A DNA stretch of 64,000 nucleotides from assembly GCA_948567375.1 (NCBI GenBank), contig OX419761.1:12748243-12812242 (forward strand), written 5' to 3'. Positions 11,569 to 24,453 of this stretch are shown piece by piece. The notes under the pieces were generated by a model. That model had not been told where the DNA came from and did not search any database. It worked only from the letters and a program-made list of their open reading frames with translations. The DNA is from Lunularia cruciata (Eukaryota; Streptophyta; Marchantiopsida; Lunulariales; Lunulariaceae). The position numbers and the translations under genes are program-made. How positions within the stretch are numbered: the first letter of the stretch is position 1; every line of letters begins with the position of its first letter.

Positions 11569-12439
11569 AGGGTTAGGATAATCTGCATACTTCAACTTAG
11601 TCGTGAAGGAAATCCGTGTTCGACGGTGTTATTAAACTTTACTTCGAATGGGTTGTCTATATTGTCATGGTGAGGTCAAATTTTACGGCCATGTAATCAT
11701 CCTTGCGAACTTACTGGGGCTATTGGACGTAGTCTCGAATAGCTCAGAAAAACGAGTGAAAAACAAGCTCATTGGATAGCAAGTGGTTGGAATTAGTATA
11801 AACATTGATGATTCTTGAAACTGTATGGAATCTCTGTCTGCGGAGATGGATCTAGAGAAAATAAATTATATATCTAATTTCCATAGAACATGCAATATGT
11901 GTTTTGGTCGGAGTGAAATCATCTTGATCGTTCTTCAAACTTTGCAACTCTCTAGTCCAGCGTCCCACTAAGTCAAGAGCCGCGTTTTGTTTAGGCTTTG
12001 CCTCTCTGAAGCTCCGGACTTGGTTTGATTCGCTAATAGAAGGTACAGCATAATGCAACCCTTAGCGTCTCTCATCTTGACCCTGGCCCCTTGGAATGCT
12101 TGTACGTAATGCTTGTAATGCTTATTCCATACCTGAAATAATCAAACGTGGCTTACTTATATGTTCTTTACTTCAGTGAAGTCGTTTGTTCTTAATGTCA
12201 TGTTACTTTAATGAACTGCTTTTATGGTGTGGTTTGTAAAGATCTACTGGGTTTGATTGGATTTGCCGGGTTTACAATTCACCGATGGCCAATTATAGGG
12301 ATTCTCACCAAGAAATAATACATAATACAAAGACGAGATTTGTTCGTTAGAAACAAGTATACTAGTTCATGTTGCAAAGAAGGCAAAGGGGGAGGTTTGT
12401 TGCCAGATCAATGAGTGGGCAGCTTTAGGGTATATACCC

Positions 12440-12477
12440 AAGCATACTCCGGTCTTATCGAAGACCGTAGTATGCTT
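12440..12477. other. Hairpin in copy B, paralogous to 852-883
   Basis: AAGCATACTCCGGTCTT, loop ATCG, AAGACCGTAGTATGCTT: a 17-bp stem with one mismatch. The loop is identical to that in copy A. Confidence 0.65.
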
Positions 12478-13334
12478 GCTCGAAGTTGAACAGGCTCAGC
12501 GATGCAACTAGGGACTAGATATTGCACCTGATCTCTGACTTACGCAGATGGTTCCCCTGGTAGATCTGGTCAAACTTGTTTATCCGCAACTGACGAAATG
12601 AGTGACGAGATATGGATCAGATTGGAGCCTAATCCTGGACTTAAGGTCCTTATTCGATAATTCCTCCGGAGTCTTACTTCTAGTGATGCCCAACATAAGA
12701 ACAAAGAAATGTCCGATTTCTTTGTACCATTTCTGTGAATGTTTCAAGTATAAGATCAACGAGTTTTGACAGGAATTCAGGGTGTACTATATTTTCGGCT
12801 CGTACATTTATGATTAGGAAATCAGGAACATGGTCTGTTTGTCTTTAGTGCACAGAACACTGTTGTACATGACCTTCGATCATGAAGGAATAGTTAGACG
12901 ACAGCAACGCGATATCACGGTACTGATGCCGCAATAGTAGATCAAGAAGCACATCATGCCATTTTCAACTATTAGATGCAAGTGACCGGGACGACTAATT
13001 TTGACTCCTGTGCTGCAACTGGAGCGAGAAGTTGAAAACGATTTACTGATTCTTACGAGTCATGCAGGGCAGAAACACCTGATGTCACAGATTGAGGTTG
13101 TCAGACAAATGCGGCAGACGGTGATTACTTTTGCGAGAGCTTCCATGTGTGAATCTTACGGCACAGCAATTTAGGCCGAAGGCTCCTTCGATCAAGCAGC
13201 TTGAATTTTGTCTCAGGACTCTGGATTACAATTTGCACAAATCGATTCAATTCGGTTTCAAAGCTTACCAGTGTAAATCCATCATCAAAGTGGAAGTTGT
13301 TTAACTTACCTCAGCCAATTTGGAGCGTTCAACG

Positions 13335-13544
13335 ATGGGCCGTAGCTTAACTGGCAGCACGAGTACCGGAGGTTGGATAACTGCGCCTTTCTTATCCATT
13401 ATCTTCCTTGTGTTTTTTGTAGGGATTTGCGTCCAGAAAACAAAGTCGAGTAGGAGAAAACACCATGGTGGTAATTCTGGCGTTGGTGCTGAGAGTGGAG
13501 ATGCTGTAGGAGGGGGCTGCGGTGGGGGTTGCAGTGGGGGCTGA
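13335..13544 (+). CDS. Small membrane-anchored Gly/Cys-rich protein (copy B)
   Basis: This is the paralogue of the gene at 1,771, with 69 codons from the ATG. The N-terminus and hydrophobic segment are almost unchanged (one Leu to Phe change in SIIFLVFFVGIC), as is the basic stretch. The Gly/Cys tail is shorter (GGGCGGGCSGG) and ends at a TGA; similar Gly codons continue past the stop, so the tail has contracted by change in the GGGGGCTGC-type repeat. The acceptor-like CTTACCTCAG upstream is kept. Conservation of the anchor with drift limited mostly to the repeat tail suggests the protein part was under some constraint. Function unknown. Confidence 0.6.
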   Translation: MGRSLTGSTSTGGWITAPFLSIIFLVFFVGICVQKTKSSRRKHHGGNSGVGAESGDAVGGGCGGGCSGG

Positions 13545-13924
13545 GGTGGGGGCTGCGGGAGTTAACCATAGAAGCTGTCGATGTGAGATTTCTTCGTGCA
13601 AATCAAGTGCCTGATGTAAAAGGTTCAGTAGATTGTAAGCATTGACTCACAGAAAGGGGAACAAAAGCCTACGGGGCACACTACTGAAAGTACCTTTTAG
13701 GCTACTATCAGTATACCCAGGGAAAAGATATAATATCGAAATACATTATGGACTATAAAACGAAAGATCAGTGCAATCCAGATCTCAGAAGTTTTGTTAT
13801 GGACGATCTTAAATCTGTAGATATATGACATGGTTTCATTATTGTGGCAGCTGGTGTGAAATTTACGATCTGTGCTCCTCACCTGTGATATAGTTCGGTT
13901 CTCCGAACGAAGGGAGCGTCAGGT

Positions 13925-14150
13925 TAATAAAAATATATATATATATTTATATTTATATATATAAATTTTAAAATATTTATTTTGATTGTATTTGTTCGAG
14001 GATATTTTTTTTTTATATTTAATAATATATTTAACTAAATATAAATATTTTTATTAATATTTTTCGCTAAAAAAATTATATTTAATTTGATATATATAAC
14101 TAAAAATATTTATATAATTTAGAGTTTAGATTTGGAATGCGTTACGAGAT
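13925..14150. repeat. AT-rich low-complexity insert in copy B
   Basis: Almost pure A/T sequence with ATATAT and TTTAAA runs, replacing the 1.2-kb copy-A-specific stretch. No gene. Confidence 0.7.
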
Positions 14151-15353
14151 ATATATATAAAAAGAGATCGTAGCGCACTCCAATAGTTCTGCCCTGAAAT
14201 CAGAAGGAAATGAGCTCCAAAGAGAACGTATCCTCGGACAGATTCAACCGAAATCTGGAAAGTACCATGGTAGTAGTTGAAATCAAAGGACTTGGACAGC
14301 AGTAGGTTGCTTACAGGCATAAATTTGCGGTATTGCAGATCGCTATCATAGAGTTGCGAATTACAATCTTTGCACAAATAGAAATTGGAAATATGTTGTG
14401 CCCAATAGAAGGTCACCCTGTTTTTAGGAACATAAGACGCTAGTCAATAGCTATAGTTTGTCACGCATGTTGATTCTTCGCGATCGTGCTGTGATCTGTC
14501 GTGGTATATGGATCAGAGTGGAGTTAACAATGAAACTGCGAAATTCAGCCATTAAAAACTCATGATTGTCTCAGTCACTCGCCCAGTTTAGAGGGAACAC
14601 ATCGCCCAAAATCCAACAATCAGCTCCTATTGCAAGAAATTCGTAGTGGTCGACACAGTTCTGCCTAATAATAACTTACTGCTAGACTGATGCTTCTGAT
14701 AGACAGTTTCAGAGACATAAACTACTGCAGAAACGATTGCAGCAGGGAACCTACACGGAACTTACGTCTGGCCTCATATGAGAGACATCTTACACGACTT
14801 CCTGGCTAAAATGCTGGATCCGAAGAAGTCGACATCCGCTTCTGTATCACACATATCTTTGCATATCTTTGGGCTTGCGCATGTGCTGTTGCTGTCTATG
14901 AAGATCGGATACCTATCATCATCTTGATCCAGAATTGCTGCATGGCCGGCATTCGTGTCTTTCATAAAAATGAATGCAGCTTCTCCATAGGTAAAGTGTA
15001 CAGAGAGCGATAATACCATGAATTGTCAGAGCGAGAAGTAGAGAAAGCCTTCAAGATAATTTAAGAGGTAGCAGAAAGAAAACATGGCGTGAAATGAAAT
15101 CCTTTTACTAACGATCTCCAAAGGCGCCGAACAAGATAGTACAAGGGGACGGAGGGTGGAGACCAAGACAGAAGCGAGAGGTGAGACAAAACGTTTCGTC
15201 TTGAAACCTTGAAACTAAAATAACGAAGCCTTTGTAAACACAGAAAAGGTGACAAAGAAGTTCAGATCTTGTATCCCTTAACCTTCTATACAAACTTGTT
15301 ACAGAAACTCCAACTTTCTTATCACAAAGTTGGCAGCAACGTCAGAGTGGAGA

Positions 15354-18300
15354 TCAACTAGAAGCATAATCAATGTCATCATCGACATTAGGGGCTTTCT
15401 GATACTGAGTTGAACTTCTATCATGTACCGTCTCAATCCTTGAGTTGAACTGCCCGTACACGCCATATAATATCAAGGCCAAAAGACTGACAACTCCAAA
15501 TCGCACCCAAGCCTCCCAGTGCAGCTGTAGACAAGTCAAGCGTACAGAGAATTGTAAGATGGTCTGTAAATGTAGTTCACGTTTCACAGTCGTAGACTGT
15601 TTAACCAGAATAGATTGTAGAAACTGTGCGTAATACTTTTGAATTCAGAATGCAATCAGTATACGACAGATAGGCCCCCACCTGAGCAAATAAAAACATG
15701 TTCACGAGGATGCTGATCAATGGTAAAGTTGGAACCGCTGGACAAGAGAATCCCGAAGGTTTAAAATATTCCTGCAGATTATGTGGAAAGCTTACAACTA
15801 TGGTCAGAACCCAGTAATATTTACGGTACCTAGCTCGAAAACAACTAAAGGTGTCGCTGGTGAAGAGGACTTGGCATTGATTCCTAAAGCTTGTCCACAG
15901 ATTCGAAATTTATAAGCAACGACTGCTCACCTGATGCGTATACATGGGAACTGCACACATGAGTTCCAACAACAGAAGACTGATGCCAAAAGCTGGATGT
16001 ACTCCGAATCGATAGCACAATCCGATGGCAAAACCCATCACGGCAGTGACCAGAACAAAGCCCAGAGCTCCTTGAGTTTTTCTCGAATCCTTCGTGCCTC
16101 CTTGCCTCGCGTCAAGTTGCCATTGCTCTTCAGGAAGCGTTCTTAAGACCACAACACATGCACATACGACTGAATAGCCTGTCTGATGACAAAGCAATCA
16201 TGGGAACATGTTAACTTAACCAGCATCAAGTTACCAAAAATAAAAATATAGTGATGCATTAAAATCAAGGTGATATCTCACTAGAGCTCATTCGCTAAAC
16301 ACATGATATATATAGAGAGCAAAAGGAAATTGTATTCATCTATCACTTACCAGGCAACCAACAGAGAGAATATGTGAGAGATGGCTGACGTCGAATAAAC
16401 TGGCCAAGATGCCAGCTACGATCCCCACCCAGATTTGTGCGTTAACTGGAGTGTGATGCTGAGAATGGACTTCGGCAAAAATTGCGGGTAGCAGTCCGTC
16501 TCGTCCAAGACCTAAATACAACCTTGACTTCATCACGTATTTAAGAGGGCAAATACTTCAGTACATTCAAAGATTAGAGTCCCTCACAGCAAACGACACA
16601 AACAGGTTTCGAGACGCCAGCCCATGAAGGGATTTAGAATGGAAATAAGACCATTCAGCTCTCAGGATAGACGTTACCCTTTCAGATGAATTTATCCCTC
16701 TAAGCCGAGCACTGCCAACTAGTAACAGAAGTTGAAGTATCAAGTGAGACTTCGGATTAGGATAAAAAATTTAACTCACAATAACAAAAATACAGCTTCC
16801 ACGATATTGAGAAACTCAGTGACATACCTGAACATAGAGTCCAACAAGCACCGTAGTTGTAAGACCAGCCACTGCACCAACTCCGATTAGAATGCTGATA
16901 AAAGTCAGACCCTTGTTGATGAAGGCTGAAGCCAAAGGAGCGGCAGCGTCAAGATCAGAATACGGAACCATTCCCGTTACCACGAGACAAACCGCCACAT
17001 AAAGCAGTGCACAGCTCAGCACGCTTGCGATGATAGCTAGTGGCAAATCTCTCTGAAACATACACACTATATTAGATATATGAAGGTGCACGTGACACAG
17101 ACTCGCCGTACATGGGAAACTACATTCTGAAGCCAAATATGGAATAGAGAGGGATAAATCGCTCGATCTCTTGAGCTCAGATATACTGCAAATATTAAGC
17201 TTCAAACATTTGGAGACTATGAGACACATCAAGCCCCGTCTCAAAGGAAGATTTGGCTTGAGCTGCTGAAGTTACTTGTGGGTTCTTGCTCTCTTCTGCA
17301 GAATTTGCGACAGCATCAAAACCGACATAAGCAAAGAACACCACGGTCGCCCCTTGTATGATGGCAGGTATCCCATAAGGCGCAAATGGACTCCAATTGG
17401 AAACATCGATTTCGAAAGAGCCGGCGATAATCACTAAGAGTACAATAACAATCTGCATTCAAGAGGACTTTGAATTTAGAAGCATCGATGGGCAGTGGAT
17501 CTGAGTCCAGCTGATGGCCAATTATCTCAAGTCAAGAAGAATCACATCTCACTAGAAAAGAAGCAGCACTAACTGTAAGCTAAAAATTGGATGGAAAGCA
17601 CGAAATTAACGATATGAGGACATATAAACAAATCGATGAGCAAAACTGAATTTCAGAGAGGAGATGGAGTTCTTGAGCACGTTGAGGAATACTTGCGCTA
17701 AAAGAAAAATCGACTAATTGGGAGTGACATAGCAACTAACAAACTCTACAAAGCAACGCAATAGGTTCTCCGCCGGTAATACATCCTAACTACGGTCAAC
17801 CAGTTGTCGAACGTACTTTAGTTACGGTCATAACACCATTTACAATGGCTGATTCACGAATTCCTTGGCAAAGCACAATGGTGATGAGGGCGAGCAAAAC
17901 AGGAGCCAAGATGTTGATGGAAAGCCAGCCTCCAAACAGCTCTTTACCTCCAGGTCCAAAGAATTGAGGAATAATGCTTAAAGCCGGAATTAGTTTCAAC
18001 AGAGTCACGATATAACTGGCTAGACTACGGATGATACTGGCAGCTCCAATATGATAGTCAAACATCAGATGAACGAAGACGAGAAATGCCGTCAGCTCAT
18101 TGAAAGTGAAGTAAGCGTAGAGGTAAGCCCCTCCAACCAAGGCAGGGAATCTGTTTGAAAGCTCCGCATAGCACAGAGCATTCAATACACAAGCTGCTCC
18201 TGCCAGCAAAAAGCTTAGCACCACCCCTGCAATTCCACTTACACGAAACTGTTACTATTAGGTTTGATTATATCAAGCTCACGTCAGGCTACACTTCATC

Positions 18301-19024
18301 ATCTCATTTTGATCTCCCTTCTGCTACAATATCCCTCTAGACAGTGGCGGAGTGTATATCTCCCTAATCGACTTCCCACCCACTCTTTTGCTCAACTCCC
18401 ATTCGAGAAATTGAAGGATCTTGCATCCTCCCTAAACCCAGGAGTCTGCAAACTAGAAGCGAAGCGTTACAGATTGTCCCCATATTTCCTAAACATGTCA
18501 AATGATGGAATTGGTGCGAAGTTACTTTGAACGACCCAACTAACCATTGAGCTCTCAAGTCTTCAAATTTTGACACCGGTTTGATTCTCAGTCAGCAAAT
18601 CGGCCTTGAATTCTTCGACTAGTCAGCAAGAGGCAAATGCACACGAATAGAATTTTTCCGCAATTAATTTCCTCTATGGCCGATCTTAGTGAGAATCGTT
18701 CTTCCCGAATTTAAGCATATCAGCTGATCTTTTTCAGCTTCTACTGATCAACTGCCCTGAGATCGAGAATCACTTACCAGGACCCGTATCCTGTGCAACG
18801 GCCCCTGTAACAACGAAAATCCCCGCACCAATAGAAGCGCCAATGCCAAGCAAAATAAGGTCCCACAGTCCCAATCGTCTTTCCAATTGACTGTCTCCTC
18901 CATCCTCATTCCCCCCTTTCAACCTACTCCCAGAATTCCCTGGCCCACTAGAAATGATCTTCACCCTAAGCGCTGCCTGCTGGAACCCGGACCACCATGA
19001 CATTCTCCTCCTACCCTCCGCCAT
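15354..19024 (-). CDS. CAT9: Cationic amino acid transporter, CAT9 type
   Basis: Amino-acid/polyamine/organocation-family membrane transporter. Eight exons join in frame to 583 codons (582 aa, normal for plant CATs): 19,024-18,778; 18,226-17,817; 17,452-17,276; 17,052-16,828; 16,527-16,351; 16,182-15,931; 15,771-15,682; 15,524-15,354. All introns are GT-AG by my reading, and exon 1 ends in a split Gly codon completed by exon 2. Family signatures: LERRLGLWDLILLGIGASIG leading the first helix, GAGIFVVTG, CYAELSNRFP, VVFFAYVGFDAVANSAEESK, RDLPLAI and LYLGLGRDGLLP. These resemble Arabidopsis CAT9 more than CAT1 or CAT5. The C-terminus is short and acidic (VDDDIDYASS). About 14 helices are expected; localisation (endomembrane or plastid) cannot be read here. 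The start is the first ATG after an upstream in-frame region lacking family similarity (MAEGRRRMSWW). No disabling change was seen. Confidence 0.93.
16679..16757. repeat. CAT9 intron-4 segment also present in copy A
   Basis: CTTTCAGATGAATTTATCCC and the following about 80 bases reappear at 4,343-4,425 with a few substitutions. The piece lies between CAT9 exons 4 and 5, which ties copy A to the CAT9 locus. Confidence 0.85.
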
Positions 19025-21450
19025 AATTAATCTCCAATCACCACTCAAAATTTTATTTTTTTCAAATCTCCATTCCTTCTGTCCAAGGGGCCTCGTGTTT
19101 CTCCTCTCGAAAACGATATGTTGCCAATTTGAAGTTCGAACCACCACTTAGGTTTCCACCTGTCGTCTGGGGCGTTGTTGCGCAATTGTCATCAGATGGC
19201 TAGTTCCGCAGTTCAAGGTTCTTTGAATGGAACCAACTTTGCGAGATAGACTGCACGGTCACCCGACCTCAAAGCCCAATTATACAAAGCCGTCAAACTC
19301 CTCATTGAGTTCAGCTTTCGACAAGATCTACTTCTTCGGGGCCCACCAACCTTTCGTCCTGACATTGGGGACTACCGACAGGATCCACTTTCTGCTGCAT
19401 TGCCTCTATCGCGAGGGGAAACGCATGACTCCAGAATTTGCCGCTTATGGTTATTCCCTTCCCCTAGAATTAACACTATAGTCCGCTCTGGACTCGATTA
19501 ACCCTAACTAGAGTTTGGCCACTCACAGATCGGGAACTTAGCATTGGTTCAGGAACTGGCTGAAAGGAAACCATGTTTAAATCTTTATTAATAAACAGGT
19601 TTTATGTAAAATAAGGTGATTCATATTGCGGACTGTTCTTGCTCTGTTCTTGAAAAGGGTGATTGCAGCGTTGTGGATATTGGCAGCGTTGTGTATATGA
19701 TGCTCGGCCGTAGGTGTACGCTCTACCATGCAAAGCTCAGTTGCCTGATCTACTGCTTCATTGTGATCCTCTACAACGGACCGCCGTGCACATGAATGTG
19801 GATAGGTTGTCACATTCAATAAACCAGACGCGGTAGTTTTGCATCTGTCACAGGAAGTATTTGCTCGACGATGTAAACCAACATTTGACGCTTTTCCAAT
19901 CACAGATGCAAGTTTAGTAAACAGATCAACATATTTTCTCATGTCTCGTGATGACGCTAGCTATAAAACTTCCAATTTGCAATGCTCACGTGATGAGACT
20001 AGCGATTTAAGACAACCTAGGGTGCTTCCCAAACAACGGTTGGTGTGAGAAAGCAAGTCTGGAAAGTGAATAAAAATGTAATAACCAAAGAGTGAACAAA
20101 ATGGAAGATCATCATCATTGCAAAGTCTCTCGTGAACATCTCTCGCAGCAATGTCAAACTCCAGGTTTTCCTACCGAAACTTGATAGTTTACTCCAGGGC
20201 ACTAGGACGTAAATGAGTCCAAAGTACCTACGGGACAGTGAGAACACAATGACTACCTGAATCAAGCTAGAGTTATTCTAGGTTTATAAAAATCCAAACT
20301 CGGAACACTTACTACATGATGTCCTTCCTCATCCCGAATGGCCAAAAGACTGCGCTCGGTGAGTAGAGGCAATCACATGCATAGGTACACACGACTTCAT
20401 TACAAAGGAGACCTACAATGAACCTTACAGCATTGCACCCTCTATGACGTGTCCTGTTAGAGCTCAAAAGGATTAGAAAACGACTTTCGAAAGCAATGTG
20501 GTATTTGACAACAATGTGTTACACTCACCGCTTTGATAGTTATATTCAGACCTCCCAACGTAAGAATTACATGTCGCATTTGGCCACCATGACCTGTCTA
20601 CAGAACTCGGCGATGAACCAAGGTGCATAAACACAATAGTGTGGCCCCAAAAGTTCAACCTTGGCACAACAATCGTCATGCTTGATACTATCTAGCCAAT
20701 AAATCTCTTTCAACAACGTGCTTTCTCTTAACCATAACGTTGCAAGAGCAGTCATCCTGTCTGTTTTTTGTCTGCTTCTCTTCAGCCCATCCAGATGCTC
20801 ATCAACAACCCCCAATCCCACAAGCAACCAGTTCCACGATTCTCAAAAGATGTCAAATCTCTGGCTGGCCACTCCTATCGCATCCAACCTAAAAAGTCCA
20901 CTTTACGGAAAAACCTGTGCTACTGTTGGATTTCAGCTCAACTCAACGAATTCAGCCAAACGTTGAGATGGGACAATCAATTATGGAACAGTCACACAGG
21001 AAGGTTGGAAGCTTGTAGACAAAGAGAACACCTAGTATCGACCTCTGAAAGCTTTCAAGATGCGGCAGACGTAAGGTACAGGATTTCGACATCATTCCTG
21101 TCTGTTCTGGTAGAGCAAACAATGTCTTCCTGAAGCAGGTTCTAATCTAGACACAAAGTCGATTCTTTTATTTTTATTCGATGCGAAATTCCAAGATCAT
21201 GAGAAAGGGTCCTGAGGTCAATGTACAATTTACAAGACCAAGAGTGTTTTCAATCTGTCCACCTTAAACAGAAATGTTTCTGATCCAACTGTCCTAGCTC
21301 TTCAGTTGCTGAAGCCTATCGATATACATCTCTGCAACGCGCTGAAGATGATTCCAGCAGTAGAGCTTCCGAATCACTGTTCTCCGACCATGACCCCTTG
21401 CGAAAAATTCGCACAATTCGCAAGACCAAAGTACATCCGTAGAAGCAACC
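19025..21450. other. Intergenic, CAT9 5' flank to CHCH gene 3' flank
   Basis: No gene is supported. It includes the presumed CAT9 promoter just right of 19,024, but no clear TATA box is seen. Minus-strand frames at 20,017-20,265 and 20,567-20,827 have no recognisable domain, paralogue or splice support and were left out. Confidence 0.5.
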
Positions 21451-21894
21451 TCATACGGACATGGACGAGGATCTGCGGCATTCGTTAAGCATATCCACAT
21501 AAAACTGGCACCTCCCGATGTCATCGTTATTCGCTAGGATACAATCCTGGAAAGCCTTGCTTTGGTTACTGCAAGCATTTTGAGCTGCAACAGTGGTCAT
21601 CTGCGCGGATGTCGTGTTTCCAGCGCTGTCAGTTGCTTGCACATGTTCATGTTGGATAGTCCTGGGTCCAGCAATGGCATCCACGGCCCTGTGAGCAACC
21701 GCGCTACCGGTCCCAAAGGCCATACCCTGAGCGATGGTGCTCGCAAGCCCTCCCATCATTGAACCTCCTCCACTAGGTTGCTGCACTGCGGGAGGAGGCG
21801 CCTGCTGAACGCGCGCTGGAGGAGGCGATCTCGATGCCATTGCCCTGGGAGCAGGGCGAGCCGCAGGACGACCAGAGCTCCTGCTGCGAGCCAT
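21451..21894 (-). CDS. Twin-CX9C (CHCH) mitochondrial protein, CHCHD2/MIX17-like
   Basis: A single uninterrupted frame of 147 aa from the ATG at 21,894 (MARSRSSG; an in-frame GTG two codons upstream is not used). The N-terminus is Arg/Ala/Pro/Ser-rich, suiting a mitochondrial targeting or disordered segment. The middle has the family's Gly/Ala-rich hydrophobic stretch (MMGGLASTIAQGMAFGTGSA then VAHRAVDAIAGPR). The C-terminus is a CHCH domain with two CX9C motifs: CSNQSKAFQDC and CQFYVDMLNEC. Such proteins are imported into the intermembrane space and oxidised by Mia40, and CHCHD2/MIX17 relatives act in respiration and stress responses. Length and architecture are normal. It lies between the CAT9 5' flank and AT-rich DNA with no operon-like partner. 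Confidence 0.93.
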   Translation of the reverse strand: MARSRSSGRPAARPAPRAMASRSPPPARVQQAPPPAVQQPSGGGSMMGGLASTIAQGMAFGTGSAVAHRAVDAIAGPRTIQHEHVQATDSAGNTTSAQMTTVAAQNACSNQSKAFQDCILANNDDIGRCQFYVDMLNECRRSSSMSV

Positions 21895-24215
21895 GATCAC
21901 AATTCACTCCCACCTAGCGCTGATCTGCAGATATCAATCGTCCAAGACGTTCACAATCCAGAATTCAAAACCCTCAAACCTTCAGTCTCGAACGACAGGC
22001 AATCAATTGAGGTAGAAACAAACAATTAGGGTTCGATGACAGGAGAGAAGAAAGCCCCGAGACGTTAAACAAATCCACACTTGAGTGTTGAGACTCGAAC
22101 ACTTCCTAGGATCTAAAGGTTTCCTACCGGCGGGATCGAATCCGGAGAATAGTCTAGATGATCCTTGCGTGACTGATTCCGCTGCCGCGATTTCGTGACT
22201 TCCTCTGCATACAGCAGGCAATTGAAGGGCTGTCGTGTAGAAATCTTGTCCTCGACTCTTCCTTTCTCTGCTCCGAAACTTCTAGAGAGGGGCGTGAGGA
22301 GATGCCGCAGAAAGAGTCCAGTGCAAGGTTTCGCCTGCAGAGTTTTTTTGACCAGGGACTGGTCGTTGCACCCGACCCCGGTCAGGTTAGAAGGGGCCGA
22401 GGGTTAACAGGTTGCTCTAATTGAAATTGAGAATTGAGTGCTCAGAGACTATGGCTATAAATCTTAATATTTGCAGGCCTTGGTGATAGTAAAAATAGAA
22501 GACATATTGCAGTTTTTCATATTTATTTATTATTTAAGGTTTTTAAAAGGCATCCAAAGGCTAGATTTTATTTTTAGTTGCGGAAATTTTCATTTCCATT
22601 TTTTAAAATTAAGTTTTACTTATAAGTAAAAGTAATCGGTTTGAATGATTCTTTAGTGCGTGTATATATAAGTGTGTCTACTAAAATATTATACTAAAAT
22701 AATATATAAGTGTGTGTCTACTAAAATATTTTGAGATTCAAATATCATCTATAAATAAAGGAGGTGTCCTGTTTATATAAAGATATTAATTTTGATTAAT
22801 AATTTCTATTAAATGTTTTAATTTTTCTACTTAATTTAGTCGATTTTCTAATCCTATTTTATCATCATTTTCTCATCAAGAAAATAAAATCTACGTCATA
22901 TATCTAATATTATGTTAACATGAAAAAAGTTTGTAACATAATTGATATGAAATTGTTGATGATCTACAAATTATTAATTAATATCATATCACTTGATAAG
23001 AATGTGGAAGATTCAAGTAGATTAACTAGTCTCATATTGGACAACGTCTTATCACCTGAAGTATATATTTTTCAGTTAACGACGTATATATAATACAGTT
23101 AACTTAATATGTTTATAAGATAGATAATGAGTAATTATTACATTAAGACCGAAAGTTTCTAACATATCCTTGTTTTAGCGGTTAAATAAATCAAAAGTAT
23201 AGTTATTTTGAGGAATAAAACCTGTAGGTGGATAAGCTTCTCCTTGAAGTAAAACTTAGCTTTACGTGATTCAAATCAATTAACCATATATATTGTAGAA
23301 TATCATCATGGTGTAATGAAGTTATCAATATAAATATAGAAATGCAAGCTAAAAAAAATTGTAAGATAAAGAGCTAATGTAGTAATATATAAGTTATATA
23401 TACATATAAGATATTATGTATACCAGACCTGCAGTATGGACTATAGATTAATCATTATTTATTAATTTCTCTTAACAATCATACTTATTTTATAGGACAA
23501 AGTCTAATTAGTTTTTTAATTTCTGAAATATAAGTGACACTAAATATGAGGAATATCACATTTAAATTTTAAAAGTATTATGTTATAATAGTTTTATTTG
23601 TTATCTACATTCTACACATTTTTGAGAGATTCAATTACTCTTATATCCGATCTCTTCAACTGATATCAAGAAGTAGGTAAATTAAATTAATAGATAAAAA
23701 AAATTTAACTTTTCTTATCTTGTAATATATGAAATTGCAGTAATGTTATACAAGTTTCAAGTTTACTTGTATCTCTTAGTTTACAACAGTCTTTTTTAAT
23801 TATTTAAGTGATCTTTCATGATTAGATAGTTAACATAGATGGTACTCTAATTCTTTTTATATGTATTTATATTTTAGTTTCACTAAGAAAACCTAACAAT
23901 AAAATGCTTTAGATTAGAATAGTCTATAATAATTTTTAATAATTTTTCTACTGAGGCATTATCATAATCTATGAATAATGAATTCTGTTCCATAGCAGGA
24001 CGAAGGTTCTAAATTCAACATTTGAATAAATATAAGTAGTAAACATTGAAAATTTTATATCAGTCTTACGAGTTTTACACCTTATACCTTAAACTAAAAT
24101 ATTTTTAGTATATAACTATAAAATTTAGGAATTAGAAAAACGGGTCTACAATATTGTCTCCTCTTTTATTATATTTTAAGTTTCAATACAAAGGACTATT
24201 TTATCTTATTTACTT

Positions 24216-24218
<3 letters not shown>
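21895..24218. other. Intergenic; AT-rich from about 22,430
   Basis: The first 500 bp is GC-balanced and probably holds the promoter and 5' UTR of the CHCH gene. After 22,430 composition changes abruptly to AT-rich sequence without coding signs. A short tandem duplication around AAGTGTGTCTACTAAAATAT lies at about 22,669-22,733. Confidence 0.6.

Positions 24219-24267
<49 letters not shown>
24219..24267. repeat. (AT)n microsatellite
   Basis: About 24 uninterrupted AT units. Confidence 0.97.
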
Positions 24268-24269
<2 letters not shown>

Positions 24270-24453
24270 GGCTCTGAAATTATAGTTTTTATTACCTGCG
24301 ACTCTCTACTATAAAAAAGGATGATGAAATGACGGTGATTATGAGATAGGGAAGTAAGATGCAGTCAGGAAATAGTGTTTGTAACTATAATCTTTTGATT
24401 AGTAAAACATTAATAGTCGTAGAACTAAGAACTACTTCCAAGTTAGTGATATA

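Larger units (their letters stand above)
11569..16760. repeat. Segmental duplication, right copy (B)
   Basis: This is the counterpart of 1-4,425. It contains the small Gly/Cys-rich gene, about 225 bp of AT-rich DNA absent from copy A (13,925-14,150), and the 3' half of CAT9. The left edge at 11,569 is the first base that matches base 1 of the window; what lies to the left of copy A is unseen. Copy B keeps a complete CAT9 gene running past its right end, so B looks like the parental locus. Confidence 0.88.

Noticed and set aside
20017-20827. Minus-strand frames of 68-86 codons
   Set aside because: No recognisable family, no clear exon junctions, no paralogue in the window.
24219-24267. Origin or promoter signal in the AT run
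   Set aside because: A plain AT dinucleotide microsatellite with no neighbouring gene.
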